In this document: piece by piece, positions 7,698-14,923 of the stretch
Numbering within the stretch: the stretch's first letter is position 1
Layout of the letters: every line of letters starts with the position of its first letter
Source of the DNA: JAYSFC01 sp041913505
GTDB taxonomy: Bacteria > Pseudomonadota > Gammaproteobacteria > Burkholderiales > Burkholderiaceae_C
DNA: 18,780 nucleotides
Direction: 5' to 3'
Assembly (NCBI GenBank): GCA_041913505.1
Contig: JAYSFC010000069.1
Span: 1-18,780, forward strand
Notes under the pieces: generated by a model
The model's database searches: none
Told to the model about the DNA's origin: nothing
Seen by the model: only the letters and a program-made list of their open reading frames with translations
Translations under genes and position numbers: made by a program

Positions 7698-9000
7698 TCA
7701 ATGCGCCGCGCTGCCCACCTGGGCGCCGGGCTTCACGCGTTCCAGCAGGGCCAGCATGGCGGCCTCGATGCGGTGCAGTGCCTCCTGCGTATGGCCCTCG
7801 AAGCGCAGCACCAGCACAGGCGTGGTGTTGCTTGCGCGAATCAGGCCGAAACCGTCGGGCCAGTCCACGCGCAGTCCGTCGATGGTGCTGACCTGCGCCG
7901 GTGCGGCGAAAGCCTCGCCTGCAAGCGCCTGCAGCTCGGCCGTGAGGCGGTGCGGCTCGCCCTCGGCGCACTGCACGTTGAGTTCGGGCGTGGAATGGCT
8001 CGTGGGCAACGCGTTGAGCACGGCGCTCGGGTCGGCGTGGCGACTCAGGATCTCCAGCAGGCGGCAGCCCGCGTAGGTGCCGTCGTCGAAGCCGTACCAG
8101 CGCTCCTTGAAGAAGATGTGGCCGCTCATCTNNNNNNNNNNNNNNNNNNNNNNNNNNNNNGCATTTGACGTCGAACAGGATGGTGCCGCCGGGCACGCGC
8201 GAGAGCACGTCCTGCGCGAACAGCATCATCTGGCGATCGGGGAAGATGTTGGTGCCGTCCTTGGTCACGATGCCCAGGCGATCGCCGTCGCCGTCGAAGG
8301 CCAGGCCCAATTCAGCGTCAGAGTTCTGCAGCGCGGCGATGAGGTCGCGCAGGTTCTCGGGCTTGCTGGGGTCGGGATGGTGGTTGGGGAAGTTGCCGTC
8401 CACCTCGGAGAACAGCTCCGTCACCTCGCAGCCCAGCGCGCGGAAGATACCCGGGGCCGAGGCGCCGGCCACGCCGTTGCCGCAGTCCACCACGATCTTC
8501 ATCGGGCGTGCGAGCTTCACGTCACCCACGATACGCTGCACGTAGGCGGGTAATACGTCGGCCTGGCGCGCGCTGCCGCCGGGCACCAGTTGCCAGCTCT
8601 CGGCCTCCATGGTGCGGCGCAGTTGCTGGATTTCCTCGCCATAGATGGCGCGGCCGGCCAGCACCATCTTGAAGCCGTTGTAGTCCTTGGGGTTGTGGCT
8701 GCCCGTGATCTGGATGCCGCTCTGGCACAGCGTGGCGGCCGCGAAGTACAGCATGGGCGTGGTGCACACGCCGATGTCGATGACCTCGACACCGCTTTCC
8801 ACCAGACCCCGGACCAGCGCGGCCGTCAGCTGCGGGCCCGAGAGACGCCCGTCGCGCCCCACAGCCACCACCCGCTGGCCCTCTGCCCGCGCCGCGGTGC
8901 CGAACGCGCGCCCCAGGCCCAGGGCCACGGACTCGTTCAGGGTACTCGGGACGATGCCGCGGATGTCGTAGGCCTTGAAGATCGAGGGCGAGAGCTGCAC
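7698..9000 (-). CDS. Phosphomannomutase/phosphoglucomutase, interrupted by an assembly gap
   Basis: An alpha-D-phosphohexomutase of the AlgC type, interconverting 6-phospho and 1-phospho mannose or glucose for GDP-mannose, UDP-glucose and lipopolysaccharide precursors. The N-terminal 280 residues (9000-8161) show R14 in AYDIRG, the phosphoserine S101 in TGSHNP, and the metal loop D236-G-D-G-D240. After the Ns the chain resumes at MSGHIFFKERWYGFDDG (from 8129) with RASNTTPVLVLRFEG, the phosphate-binding loop, near the C-terminus. The two halves are in different frames as drawn because the gap length is wrong; this is not a frameshift. By comparison with AlgC, about 38 residues including the GHS loop are missing. 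It lies upstream of waaA on the same strand. Confidence 0.9.
8132..8160. other. Assembly gap of 29 N inside the phosphohexomutase gene
   Basis: A run of 29 Ns. Frame arithmetic needs a missing length of 3n+1 bases, and 29 is 3n+2, so the number of Ns is an estimate. The phosphohexomutase family pattern suggests about 115 bases are missing. The flanks do not share a repeat, unlike those of the 100-N gap. Confidence 0.85.
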
Positions 9001-9073
9001 GGAAAAACCTGTCGTGGGAGTGGGAGGGGAAACCGCGCATTGTAGGCGTCCCTCCCCGGCCCTCTCCCCCGTC

Positions 9074-10045
9074 TCAGACCTTGATATTCAGGCGCTCGAT
9101 CAGCTGTTTGAAAAACGCGTTGTCGCGCGCGATCAGCGTTTTGAACTCGGGCGCATCGAGGTAGCCTTCTCCCATGTTCTGCTTGGCCATGGTCTCGCGC
9201 AGCGCAGGCTCCTGCAGCGTCTTGGCCATGGCGGCGCGCAGCTGCGCCACCACCTCGGGCGGCGTGCCCCTGGGCGCGGCCAGGCCGCGCCAGCCGCCGA
9301 TGGCCAGGTCGATCTGCCGCTCCTTGAGCGTGGGCACCTGCTCCCAGCCCGCGCCGATGCGCTTGTCGGCCATCACGGCCAGCGGGCGCACCTTGCCCGC
9401 AGCCACGTAGGTGGCCACCTCCACGGGCGTGACGGCCACGGCCTCGATGTGCCCGCCCAGCAGGTCGAGCACGGCCGGGTTGGCGCCCCGGTACGGCGCG
9501 TGGTTGAACTGCGCCTGGGTCTTGTCCTCCAGCGCCGCGGCCGCCAGATGGCCCAGCGAGCCCGGCCCCGCATTGCCCACGCGCACCGCGCCGGGGTTCT
9601 TGCGCGCGGCGGCGAGCAGGTCCTCGAGGGTGCGGTAGGGCGAATCCGCGCGCACGGCGATGGTGGCCGGGTCGGCGTTGAGCCGCGCGATGGGCAGCAC
9701 ATCGTCGGCGGTGAGCTTCACGAGACCCATGTGCGGGATCATCGTGATCTCCACCGTGATGATCGCGAGCTTGTACCCGTCGGGCTTGGCGTTCACGAGT
9801 TCACCCCAGCCAATGCCGCCGCTCGCGCCGGCACGGTTGATGACGATGAGGTTCTGCGGCAGGTGCGCGCGCGCCTGCTCGGCCAGGGCGCGGGCGAGCA
9901 CGTCGGTGCCGCCGCCAGCGGCGAACGGCACGATGAGCTCGATGGGCTTGTTCGGGTAGGCCTGTGCGCGGGCAGGCACCGCGGCAGCGGCGGCCAGCGC
10001 GGCGAGGGACTGGAGGGCGTGGCGGCGGTCGATGGAGAGGGCCAT
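9074..10045 (-). CDS. Bug/TctC-family tripartite tricarboxylate-type solute-binding protein (second of a pair)
   Basis: A 323-residue periplasmic binding protein of the Bug family, which captures small carboxylates and other polar solutes. Residues 1-29 are an export signal with a twin-arginine-like SIDRRHALQ before an Ala-rich core, cleaved after AQA. YPNKPIELIVPFAAGGGTD is the family N-terminal signature and NRAGASGGIGW the first ligand loop. I chose the ATG at 10045; a TTG at 10057 immediately after the upstream stop would add four residues. The gene follows the other Bug gene by 12 bp, so the two are co-transcribed. No TctA/TctB membrane proteins are present, as is common for orphan Bug proteins in this group. 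The substrate is unknown; the nearby iol genes make a cyclitol-derived acid possible, but this is speculation. Confidence 0.9.
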   Translation of the reverse strand: MALSIDRRHALQSLAALAAAAAVPARAQAYPNKPIELIVPFAAGGGTDVLARALAEQARAHLPQNLIVINRAGASGGIGWGELVNAKPDGYKLAIITVEITMIPHMGLVKLTADDVLPIARLNADPATIAVRADSPYRTLEDLLAAARKNPGAVRVGNAGPGSLGHLAAAALEDKTQAQFNHAPYRGANPAVLDLLGGHIEAVAVTPVEVATYVAAGKVRPLAVMADKRIGAGWEQVPTLKERQIDLAIGGWRGLAAPRGTPPEVVAQLRAAMAKTLQEPALRETMAKQNMGEGYLDAPEFKTLIARDNAFFKQLIERLNIKV

Positions 10046-10057
10046 GGCAGACAGCAA

Positions 10058-11032
10058 TCAGTCGAGGTGGATATTGGCGGCCTTGATCACGCCGCTCCAG
10101 AGCTTCTGCTCGGAGCGCACGAACTCTCCGAACTGTGCAGGCGCCATGGGCATGGGCTGGATGCCCAGCTCTTCGAGCCGTGCACGCATCTCGGGGTGCT
10201 TGAGCGCGGCCACGAGATCCTTGTTGAGCCGCTGCACCACCGCATCGGGCAGCTTGGCGGGCCCCACGAAGCCCTGCCACGCATAGGCCTCGAAGCCGGG
10301 CACGCCGGCCTCGGCCATGGTGGGCACGTCGGGCAGGATGGACAGGCGCTGCGGTGTGGCCACGGCCAGCACGCGGATCTTGCCGCCCTTGATCATCGAG
10401 AGGCTGGGCGGCAGGTCCACGAACATGGTCTGCACCTGCCCCGCCATCAGGTCCTGCAGCGCGGGGGCCGAGCCCTTGTAGGGCACGTGCATGAGGTCCG
10501 TGCCCGTGCGCTGCTTGAACAGCTCCAGCGCCACGTGCAGCGGCGAGCCGGGCCCCGACGAGGCGCTGGAGACGCTGCCGGGAGACTTCTTCACCAGCGC
10601 GAGCAGCTCCTGCACATTCTTGGCCGGAAAGTTGGGCGCCACGGCCAGCACCAGCGGCATCTTGCCCAGGCCGCCGATGAAGGTGAAGTCCTTGCCCGCG
10701 TCGTAGCTCAGCGAGGCGTACATCGCAGGGTTGAAGGCGAGCGTGCCGGAGTCGGCCGTGCCCACGGTGTAGCCGTCGGGCTGCGAGCGCGCGATGAAAG
10801 TGGCACCGATGATGCTGGCCGCACCCGGCTTGTTGTCCACCACCACGGGCTGGCCCAGGTCCTGCCCCATGCGGGTGGCAAGGTTGCGCGCAATCACATC
10901 GGTGGTGCCGCCGGGCGCATAGGGCACAACCCATTTCACGGGCTGGCTGGGGAAGGCGCCGTTCTGCGCGTGCGCGCCCAGGCTGCAGGCGAGCAGCACG
11001 GCGCACGCCAGGCGAAGGGAGTTGCGTTTCAT
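10058..11032 (-). CDS. Bug/TctC-family tripartite tricarboxylate-type solute-binding protein (first of a pair)
   Basis: A 324-residue periplasmic binding protein of the Bug family. Residues 1-22 form a standard Sec signal (MKRNSLRLACAVLLACSLGAHA, cleaved before QNG). The mature start FPSQPVKWVVPYAPGGTTD and the loop VVDNKPGAASIIGA are typical. It has clearly diverged from its downstream neighbour and is not a recent duplicate. The ATG at 11032 has a good AAGGAG 8 nt upstream (11046-11041). The gene starts 90 bp after iolB on the same strand. That gap holds a two-hairpin element, so the Bug genes may have partly separate expression. The ligand is unknown. Confidence 0.91.
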   Translation of the reverse strand: MKRNSLRLACAVLLACSLGAHAQNGAFPSQPVKWVVPYAPGGTTDVIARNLATRMGQDLGQPVVVDNKPGAASIIGATFIARSQPDGYTVGTADSGTLAFNPAMYASLSYDAGKDFTFIGGLGKMPLVLAVAPNFPAKNVQELLALVKKSPGSVSSASSGPGSPLHVALELFKQRTGTDLMHVPYKGSAPALQDLMAGQVQTMFVDLPPSLSMIKGGKIRVLAVATPQRLSILPDVPTMAEAGVPGFEAYAWQGFVGPAKLPDAVVQRLNKDLVAALKHPEMRARLEELGIQPMPMAPAQFGEFVRSEQKLWSGVIKAANIHLD

Positions 11033-11070
11033 GGTCTTGTCTCCTTGGTTGATTTATGAGGAATTCGGCT

Positions 11071-11115
11071 TGCAGTGCTTTTACACTGGTCGTTTGCAGC
11101 TATTCAATGCATAGC
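11071..11115 (-). repeat. Two-hairpin intergenic element, copy 1
   Basis: Just after the iolB stop, on the minus strand: GCTAT, 7 nt, ATAGCTG, 6 nt, ACCAGTG. A second stem CAGTG/CACTG with loop TAAAAG follows (11088-11073). The order and spacing match the element at 16459-16500, which also sits at a gene's 3' end. I recall similar repeats between genes in Comamonadaceae. It may act as a 3'-end or attenuation structure before the Bug genes. Confidence 0.5.
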
Positions 11116-11122
11116 AAAAGCA

Positions 11123-11929
11123 TCAGCGCGGCTCCAGCATCCAGGCGTGCTGGGGGTCGTTCCAGAAGGCCCAGCGGCGCTGTGGGCCCGCCATGGTGTT
11201 GAGGTAGTACAGGTCGTAGGCGTGCGGCGCCACGCAGGGGTGATAACCACGCGGCACAAGCACGGTGTCGCGGTGCTCCACAGCCATGGCTTCGTCCAGG
11301 CTGCGGTCGTCGGTGTACACGCGCTGGAAAGCGAAGCCCTGCTCGGGCCGCAGCATGTGGTAGTAGGTTTCCTCGAGCGAGGTCTCGCCCTCGCGGGCCG
11401 TGTCGTGCTTGTGCGGCGGGTAGCTCGACGAATGGCCCGCGGGCGTGACCACCTCGACCACGAGCAGGCCCTCGGCGGGCTCGCTCTCGGGCAGGATGTC
11501 GCACACGTAGCGCGTGTTGCTGCCCTGCCCGCGCACGCTGCGCTTCATCTGGCCGGGCTCGATCACGCGCGCGGGCAGCCGCCCTTGGGCGGGCGCGGTG
11601 GAAAGCGCCACCTCCACGTTGCCGCGCGCCGTGATCTGCACGCGGCGCCGGGGCGGCACGTAGACGGCCGTGGGCGCGGCGTCGTCGAACACCGACGCAC
11701 GGCTGCCCAGGGCGCTGTGCAGCGCGCCGTCGACCTGCACGTCGGCCTGGCCCGTGAGGATCGTGATGCACAGCTCGCGCCCCTCGGGCAGGTCGAATGC
11801 TTCTTCGTCCCCAGCCCCCAGGCGCAGCGCGCGAAAGCCCACGTGGCGCCATCCGGCGGACTGGGGCGTGATGTCGGCCACCACGCGCCCGCTGCGCGCG
11901 GCCTTGATCAGGAGCGGGCTGATCGTCAT
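11123..11929 (-). CDS. iolB: 5-deoxy-glucuronate isomerase IolB
   Basis: IolB isomerises 5-deoxy-D-glucuronate to 5-dehydro-2-deoxy-D-gluconate in cytoplasmic myo-inositol degradation. The 268-residue protein is a KduI/IolB double cupin. The likely metal ligands are H173 and H175 in SYPPHKHD, E180, and H230 in PRGYHPCVAPH. EETYYH (186-191) and DLYYLNTMAG (239-248) are further IolB signatures. The start ATG at 11929 overlaps the iolC stop as ATGA. It has AAGGAGG 4 nt upstream inside the end of iolC, so translation is probably coupled. The product of IolB is the substrate of the IolC kinase encoded immediately upstream. Length is normal for the family. Confidence 0.95.
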   Translation of the reverse strand: MTISPLLIKAARSGRVVADITPQSAGWRHVGFRALRLGAGDEEAFDLPEGRELCITILTGQADVQVDGALHSALGSRASVFDDAAPTAVYVPPRRRVQITARGNVEVALSTAPAQGRLPARVIEPGQMKRSVRGQGSNTRYVCDILPESEPAEGLLVVEVVTPAGHSSSYPPHKHDTAREGETSLEETYYHMLRPEQGFAFQRVYTDDRSLDEAMAVEHRDTVLVPRGYHPCVAPHAYDLYYLNTMAGPQRRWAFWNDPQHAWMLEPR

Positions 11930-13881
11930 GCGGCCTCCTTGTGTTGCGGTGTCTGCCGAGCGGCGCGCCAGCCTTCGATGAGCTGGCGGAAGTTGGCCGC
12001 CACGCGGGACTGGAACTCGGCGTCGCCGATCTGCCCCGCGAGCCAGGCGCGGCTCGCCTCGGCCCAGACGCTGCGGCCGATCATGAAGCCGCGCACGATG
12101 CGGCTGTGCCGCGCTTCGGCAAAGCCCGCCACGAGCTGATTGAGCGGCTGCGACAGGCCCAGGATCACGGCACCGCGGCAGTACGGGTCGCGCTCTTGCA
12201 CCAGGGCGTCGAGCGCCTGCCAGTGGCGCGCGGCCATCACGCCCACCTTCCACCATTCGGGGCGGAAGCCGAGGTCGTAGAAGTGGCGGATCGCGCGCAC
12301 CGTGGCCTCGCCGGGGTCGCCCGGAAGTTCACGCGGCGGAATCACCTCCAGCAGCAGCTCATGGCCGCTCGCGCGCGTGGCCTCCCAGACCTGCTGCAGC
12401 CACTCCTCCTGCTCGGCGCGCAGCGGCGCGGGGTCGTCGGGGTGGTAGAAGACCAGGCACTTCACGACCTGCTCGCGCGGCCAGTGCACGAGCTGGGAGC
12501 CCAGCGAATGCGTGCCGTCGAAGCGCAGCGGGCGCGAGCCCGGCCGCTCGATGGGCCGGCCCAGCCACCAGCCGCGGCCCGTGGCGTCGTGCAGCGCGGC
12601 TTCGCCCAGACGGCCGTCGATGAGCACGCCGAGCTTGCCGCGCACGCTGGCATCGGCGGCCTCCAGATCCGCCACCACGCGGTTGATGAGCTTCTTGAGC
12701 GCGGGAATGCGCGCCGCATCGGCACCCGCCTCGCGCGCCATGTCCTCGAACTGCGCGCGGTGGTCATAGGCCAGCACATACAGCTCGGGCCACTGCACGC
12801 GCGGCACGCTCACGCGGTGCAGGTGGGCCAGTTGCGGGTCCTGGTCGGGCCGCACGTGGCGCTCGCTGCCGAACCAGTGCGCCAGCTCGGCCCGCGTGGG
12901 CATGGCCGGCGCGCAGCCGTGGCGCGAGACCACGATGGCGCCGCAGGCGTTGGCGATGCGCGCCGACGCCTCCCAGCCCTGGCCCGTGAGCAATCCATAC
13001 AGCAGGCCCGAGGCAAAGGCATCGCCCGCGCCGAGCACATTGAGCACCTCGATGCGCTCTCCCAGCACGGCGAGCGCATCGTCGATTGTTTCGGGCACTT
13101 CGCCGTCGATGATGCTGCATCCCAGGGCACCGCGCTTGACCACGAACACGGCCCGCGTGTGCCGGCGGGCGCTGCGCAGCGCGGCCATCAGCTCGGCCTC
13201 GCCGCCCGCGATCAGCCACTCTTCCTCGGTGCCGATGATGAGCTCGAACAGCGGCAGTTGCGCCTGCAGGTGCTGGCTCACCGCATCGCTGCCGATGTAG
13301 CGCGTTTCGCCATCCCCCTTGCCCGTGAGGCCCCAGAGCACGGGACGGTAGTCGATGTCGAGCACGCGCACCACACCGTGGCGCCCGGCCAGCTCCAGCG
13401 CGCGGCGGCTGGCGGCCAGCACCGTGGACGTGCTCAGGTGCGTGCCGGTGATGAGCAGGCTGCGGCAGCCGGCGATGAAGTCTTCGCCAATGGCGGCGGC
13501 GTCGAGCGCCATGTCGGCGCAGTTTTCGCGGGCGAAGAGCAGCGGGAAGGTGTCCTGGTCCTTGATGCCCAGCAGCACCATGCCCGTGAGGCGCTGCGGG
13601 TCGATCTGCACCTGGCCCACGTCGCAGCCTTCGCGTCGCAGCGTATTCAGCAGAAAGCGGCCGTTCTGCTCGTCACCCACGCGCGAGACCATGGCCGAGC
13701 GCAGGCCCAGGCGCGCGGTGCCGAAGGCGATGTTGGCGGACGAACCGCCCAGGTACTTGGAGAAGCTGGTCGCCTCCTCCAGGCTGCAGCCGATCTGCTG
13801 CGCATAGAGGTCCACGGCCAGGCGGCCGAGGCAGGCCACGTCGTACGCGCGGCCTGGGGGAAAGTTCAGTGCGGTGGGCAT
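11926..13881 (-). CDS. iolC: IolC 5-dehydro-2-deoxygluconokinase fused to a DUF2090 (aldolase-like) domain
   Basis: A 651-residue cytoplasmic fusion. Residues 1 to about 335 are a PfkB/ribokinase-type kinase phosphorylating 5-dehydro-2-deoxygluconate: the substrate side has SKYLGGSSANIAFG (41-54) and the ATP/catalytic motif is NVLGAGDAFASG (281-292) with D287 as base. From about 355 to 640 lies DUF2090, a TIM-barrel domain related to class I aldolases and thought to act as the IolJ-like aldolase on the kinase product. This layout is common in proteobacterial IolC and is not an assembly error. The ATG at 13881 has AGGAG 4 nt upstream. The gene is divergent from the RpiR-type regulator and overlaps iolB by 4 bp. 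The aldolase role is inferred from family knowledge. Confidence 0.94.
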   Translation of the reverse strand: MPTALNFPPGRAYDVACLGRLAVDLYAQQIGCSLEEATSFSKYLGGSSANIAFGTARLGLRSAMVSRVGDEQNGRFLLNTLRREGCDVGQVQIDPQRLTGMVLLGIKDQDTFPLLFARENCADMALDAAAIGEDFIAGCRSLLITGTHLSTSTVLAASRRALELAGRHGVVRVLDIDYRPVLWGLTGKGDGETRYIGSDAVSQHLQAQLPLFELIIGTEEEWLIAGGEAELMAALRSARRHTRAVFVVKRGALGCSIIDGEVPETIDDALAVLGERIEVLNVLGAGDAFASGLLYGLLTGQGWEASARIANACGAIVVSRHGCAPAMPTRAELAHWFGSERHVRPDQDPQLAHLHRVSVPRVQWPELYVLAYDHRAQFEDMAREAGADAARIPALKKLINRVVADLEAADASVRGKLGVLIDGRLGEAALHDATGRGWWLGRPIERPGSRPLRFDGTHSLGSQLVHWPREQVVKCLVFYHPDDPAPLRAEQEEWLQQVWEATRASGHELLLEVIPPRELPGDPGEATVRAIRHFYDLGFRPEWWKVGVMAARHWQALDALVQERDPYCRGAVILGLSQPLNQLVAGFAEARHSRIVRGFMIGRSVWAEASRAWLAGQIGDAEFQSRVAANFRQLIEGWRAARQTPQHKEAA

Positions 13882-13951
13882 GTGTCTCCTGTGTGCTGCG
13901 AAGCGCGCCTGGGAGCCTTCGGGCCAGGTGACGCGCCAGATAATGGCTGGC

Positions 13952-13982
13952 ATCATAGCCCGAAATAGAAATATTTTTCCAA
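13952..13982 (-). promoter_or_regulatory. Candidate iolC promoter
   Basis: On the minus strand a strong -10-like TATGAT (13957-13952) is preceded by TTGGAA (13982-13977) with a 19-nt spacer, longer than the ideal 17. The -35 lies within the inverted repeat described separately, so a bound repressor would block it. The leader to the iolC ATG would be about 65 nt. Confidence 0.4.
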
Positions 13983-13994
13983 TCAAATGGAAAA
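13967..13994. promoter_or_regulatory. Candidate operator for the RpiR-type iol regulator
   Basis: Two overlapping symmetric sites lie in an unusually AT-rich patch between iolC and the regulator. AGAA-N6-TTCC (13967-13980) differs by one base from GGAA-N6-TTCC, which I recall as the IolR motif in alpha-proteobacteria. TTTTCCA-N6-TGGAAAA (13975-13994) is a perfect 7+7 inverted repeat. Together they cover the predicted iolC -35 and the region just upstream of the regulator start, which suits repression of iolC and autoregulation. Binding is inferred. Confidence 0.5.
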
Positions 13995-14013
13995 CAGAAA
14001 AAACAAACCATCC

Positions 14014-14859
14014 ATGGCAAGCCCCATCGCCTACGCCCATGCGGACGCGTTCCTGGCCGACCTGCGCACCCAGTACCCGGCCTTGAGCCGCCAGCTGCAG
14101 GCCATCGCGCGCCATGTGGAGCACAGCGGCGCGCACATCGCACTGCAGGGCATTCAGGAGGTGGCGCAGCACTGTGGCGTGCAGCCCTCGGCCGTGGTGC
14201 GCTTCGCCAAGCACTTCGGCTTCCATGGCTACACGCAGCTGCAGACGTTGTTCCGCGCGGGCGCGGCGCGGCAACTGGCGCCGCAGCGCGACTACCAGGA
14301 CCGCATCCGCAGCCTGATCGACACGGGCGCGGCGCCGCTGGCCAGCGCGCGCATCGCGCACGAGGTCGTCGAAGGCGGCATCGCGAGCCTGCAGGCGCTG
14401 CAGGCCGGCCTGGCCGACGCGCAATTCGACGCCGCCGTGGACCTGCTCGTGGGCGCGCCGGCACTGTGGCTCGCGGCCGCGCGCCGCGCGTTTCCCGTGG
14501 GCGCCTACCTGGCCTACGCGCTGCAGCACACGGCCAAGCCCGTGCACTGGCTGCACGGCCTGGGCTCCATGCAGATGGGCGAGTTGCGAGCCATGGCACC
14601 GGGCGACGTGATCGTGGCCGTGTCGTTCGAGCCCTATGCGCGCGAGACGCTCGAACTCGCGGACGCGGCGCTGGAGCGCGGCGCGCGCCTGCTCGCGCTC
14701 ACCGACAGCCCGCTGTCCCCGCTGGCCGCGCGCGCCAGCGTCACCCTCGTGGCGCAGGACAGCGCCACCTTCGGCTTCCGCTCGCTCACGGGCACGCTGT
14801 GCCTGGCGCAGTCGCTGTTCATCGCGCTCGCATACCGCATGGAGCTGGTCTCGGCCTGA
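14014..14859 (+). CDS. RpiR-family transcriptional regulator (HTH plus SIS), probable iol regulator
   Basis: A 281-residue cytoplasmic regulator. The N-terminal HTH_6 domain (about 1-80) has its helix-turn-helix around IQEVAQHCGVQPSAVVRFAKHFGF (47-70). The SIS sugar-phosphate-binding domain spans about 135-260, with GDVIVAVSFEPYARET and LALTDSPLSPLA as its phosphosugar loops. RpiR/IolR proteins commonly repress inositol genes and sense a phosphorylated intermediate such as the IolC product. It is transcribed divergently from iolC across 132 bp holding a candidate operator. I chose the ATG at 14014; the ATG at 13987 would add nine Lys/Asn-rich residues and would fall inside the inverted repeat. 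Neither has a Shine-Dalgarno, so the message may be nearly leaderless. Confidence 0.9.
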   Translation: MASPIAYAHADAFLADLRTQYPALSRQLQAIARHVEHSGAHIALQGIQEVAQHCGVQPSAVVRFAKHFGFHGYTQLQTLFRAGAARQLAPQRDYQDRIRSLIDTGAAPLASARIAHEVVEGGIASLQALQAGLADAQFDAAVDLLVGAPALWLAAARRAFPVGAYLAYALQHTAKPVHWLHGLGSMQMGELRAMAPGDVIVAVSFEPYARETLELADAALERGARLLALTDSPLSPLAARASVTLVAQDSATFGFRSLTGTLCLAQSLFIALAYRMELVSA

Positions 14860-14923
14860 GGCCTTTGGAAGACGGCAGGCGCATGTCCGAAAACGGCGAG
14901 TTTGCGCCCGGGGCCGACCTATC

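Noticed and set aside
6311..7891. Plus-strand open frame of 526 codons opposite waaA
   Set aside because: Shadow of waaA; it runs through the waaA/phosphomannomutase boundary and shows no family features.
7698..9000. Frameshifted pseudogene of phosphomannomutase
   Set aside because: The frame change coincides exactly with the N run, and both halves are well conserved, so a mis-sized gap explains it.
8975..11059. Plus-strand open frame of 694 codons opposite the two Bug genes
   Set aside because: A GC-rich shadow frame with His/Arg/Gly-rich low-complexity translation and no recognisable domain; the minus-strand Bug genes have signal peptides and family motifs.
11941..13968. Plus-strand open frame of 675 codons opposite iolC
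   Set aside because: Antisense shadow of iolC caused by high third-position GC; the iolC frame carries clear kinase and DUF2090 motifs.
14890..14910. Possible Ada box (GCGCAAA on the minus strand) upstream of the Ada-AlkA gene
   Set aside because: It matches only part of the E. coli site and is in the reverse orientation without the A-rich half; too little to call.
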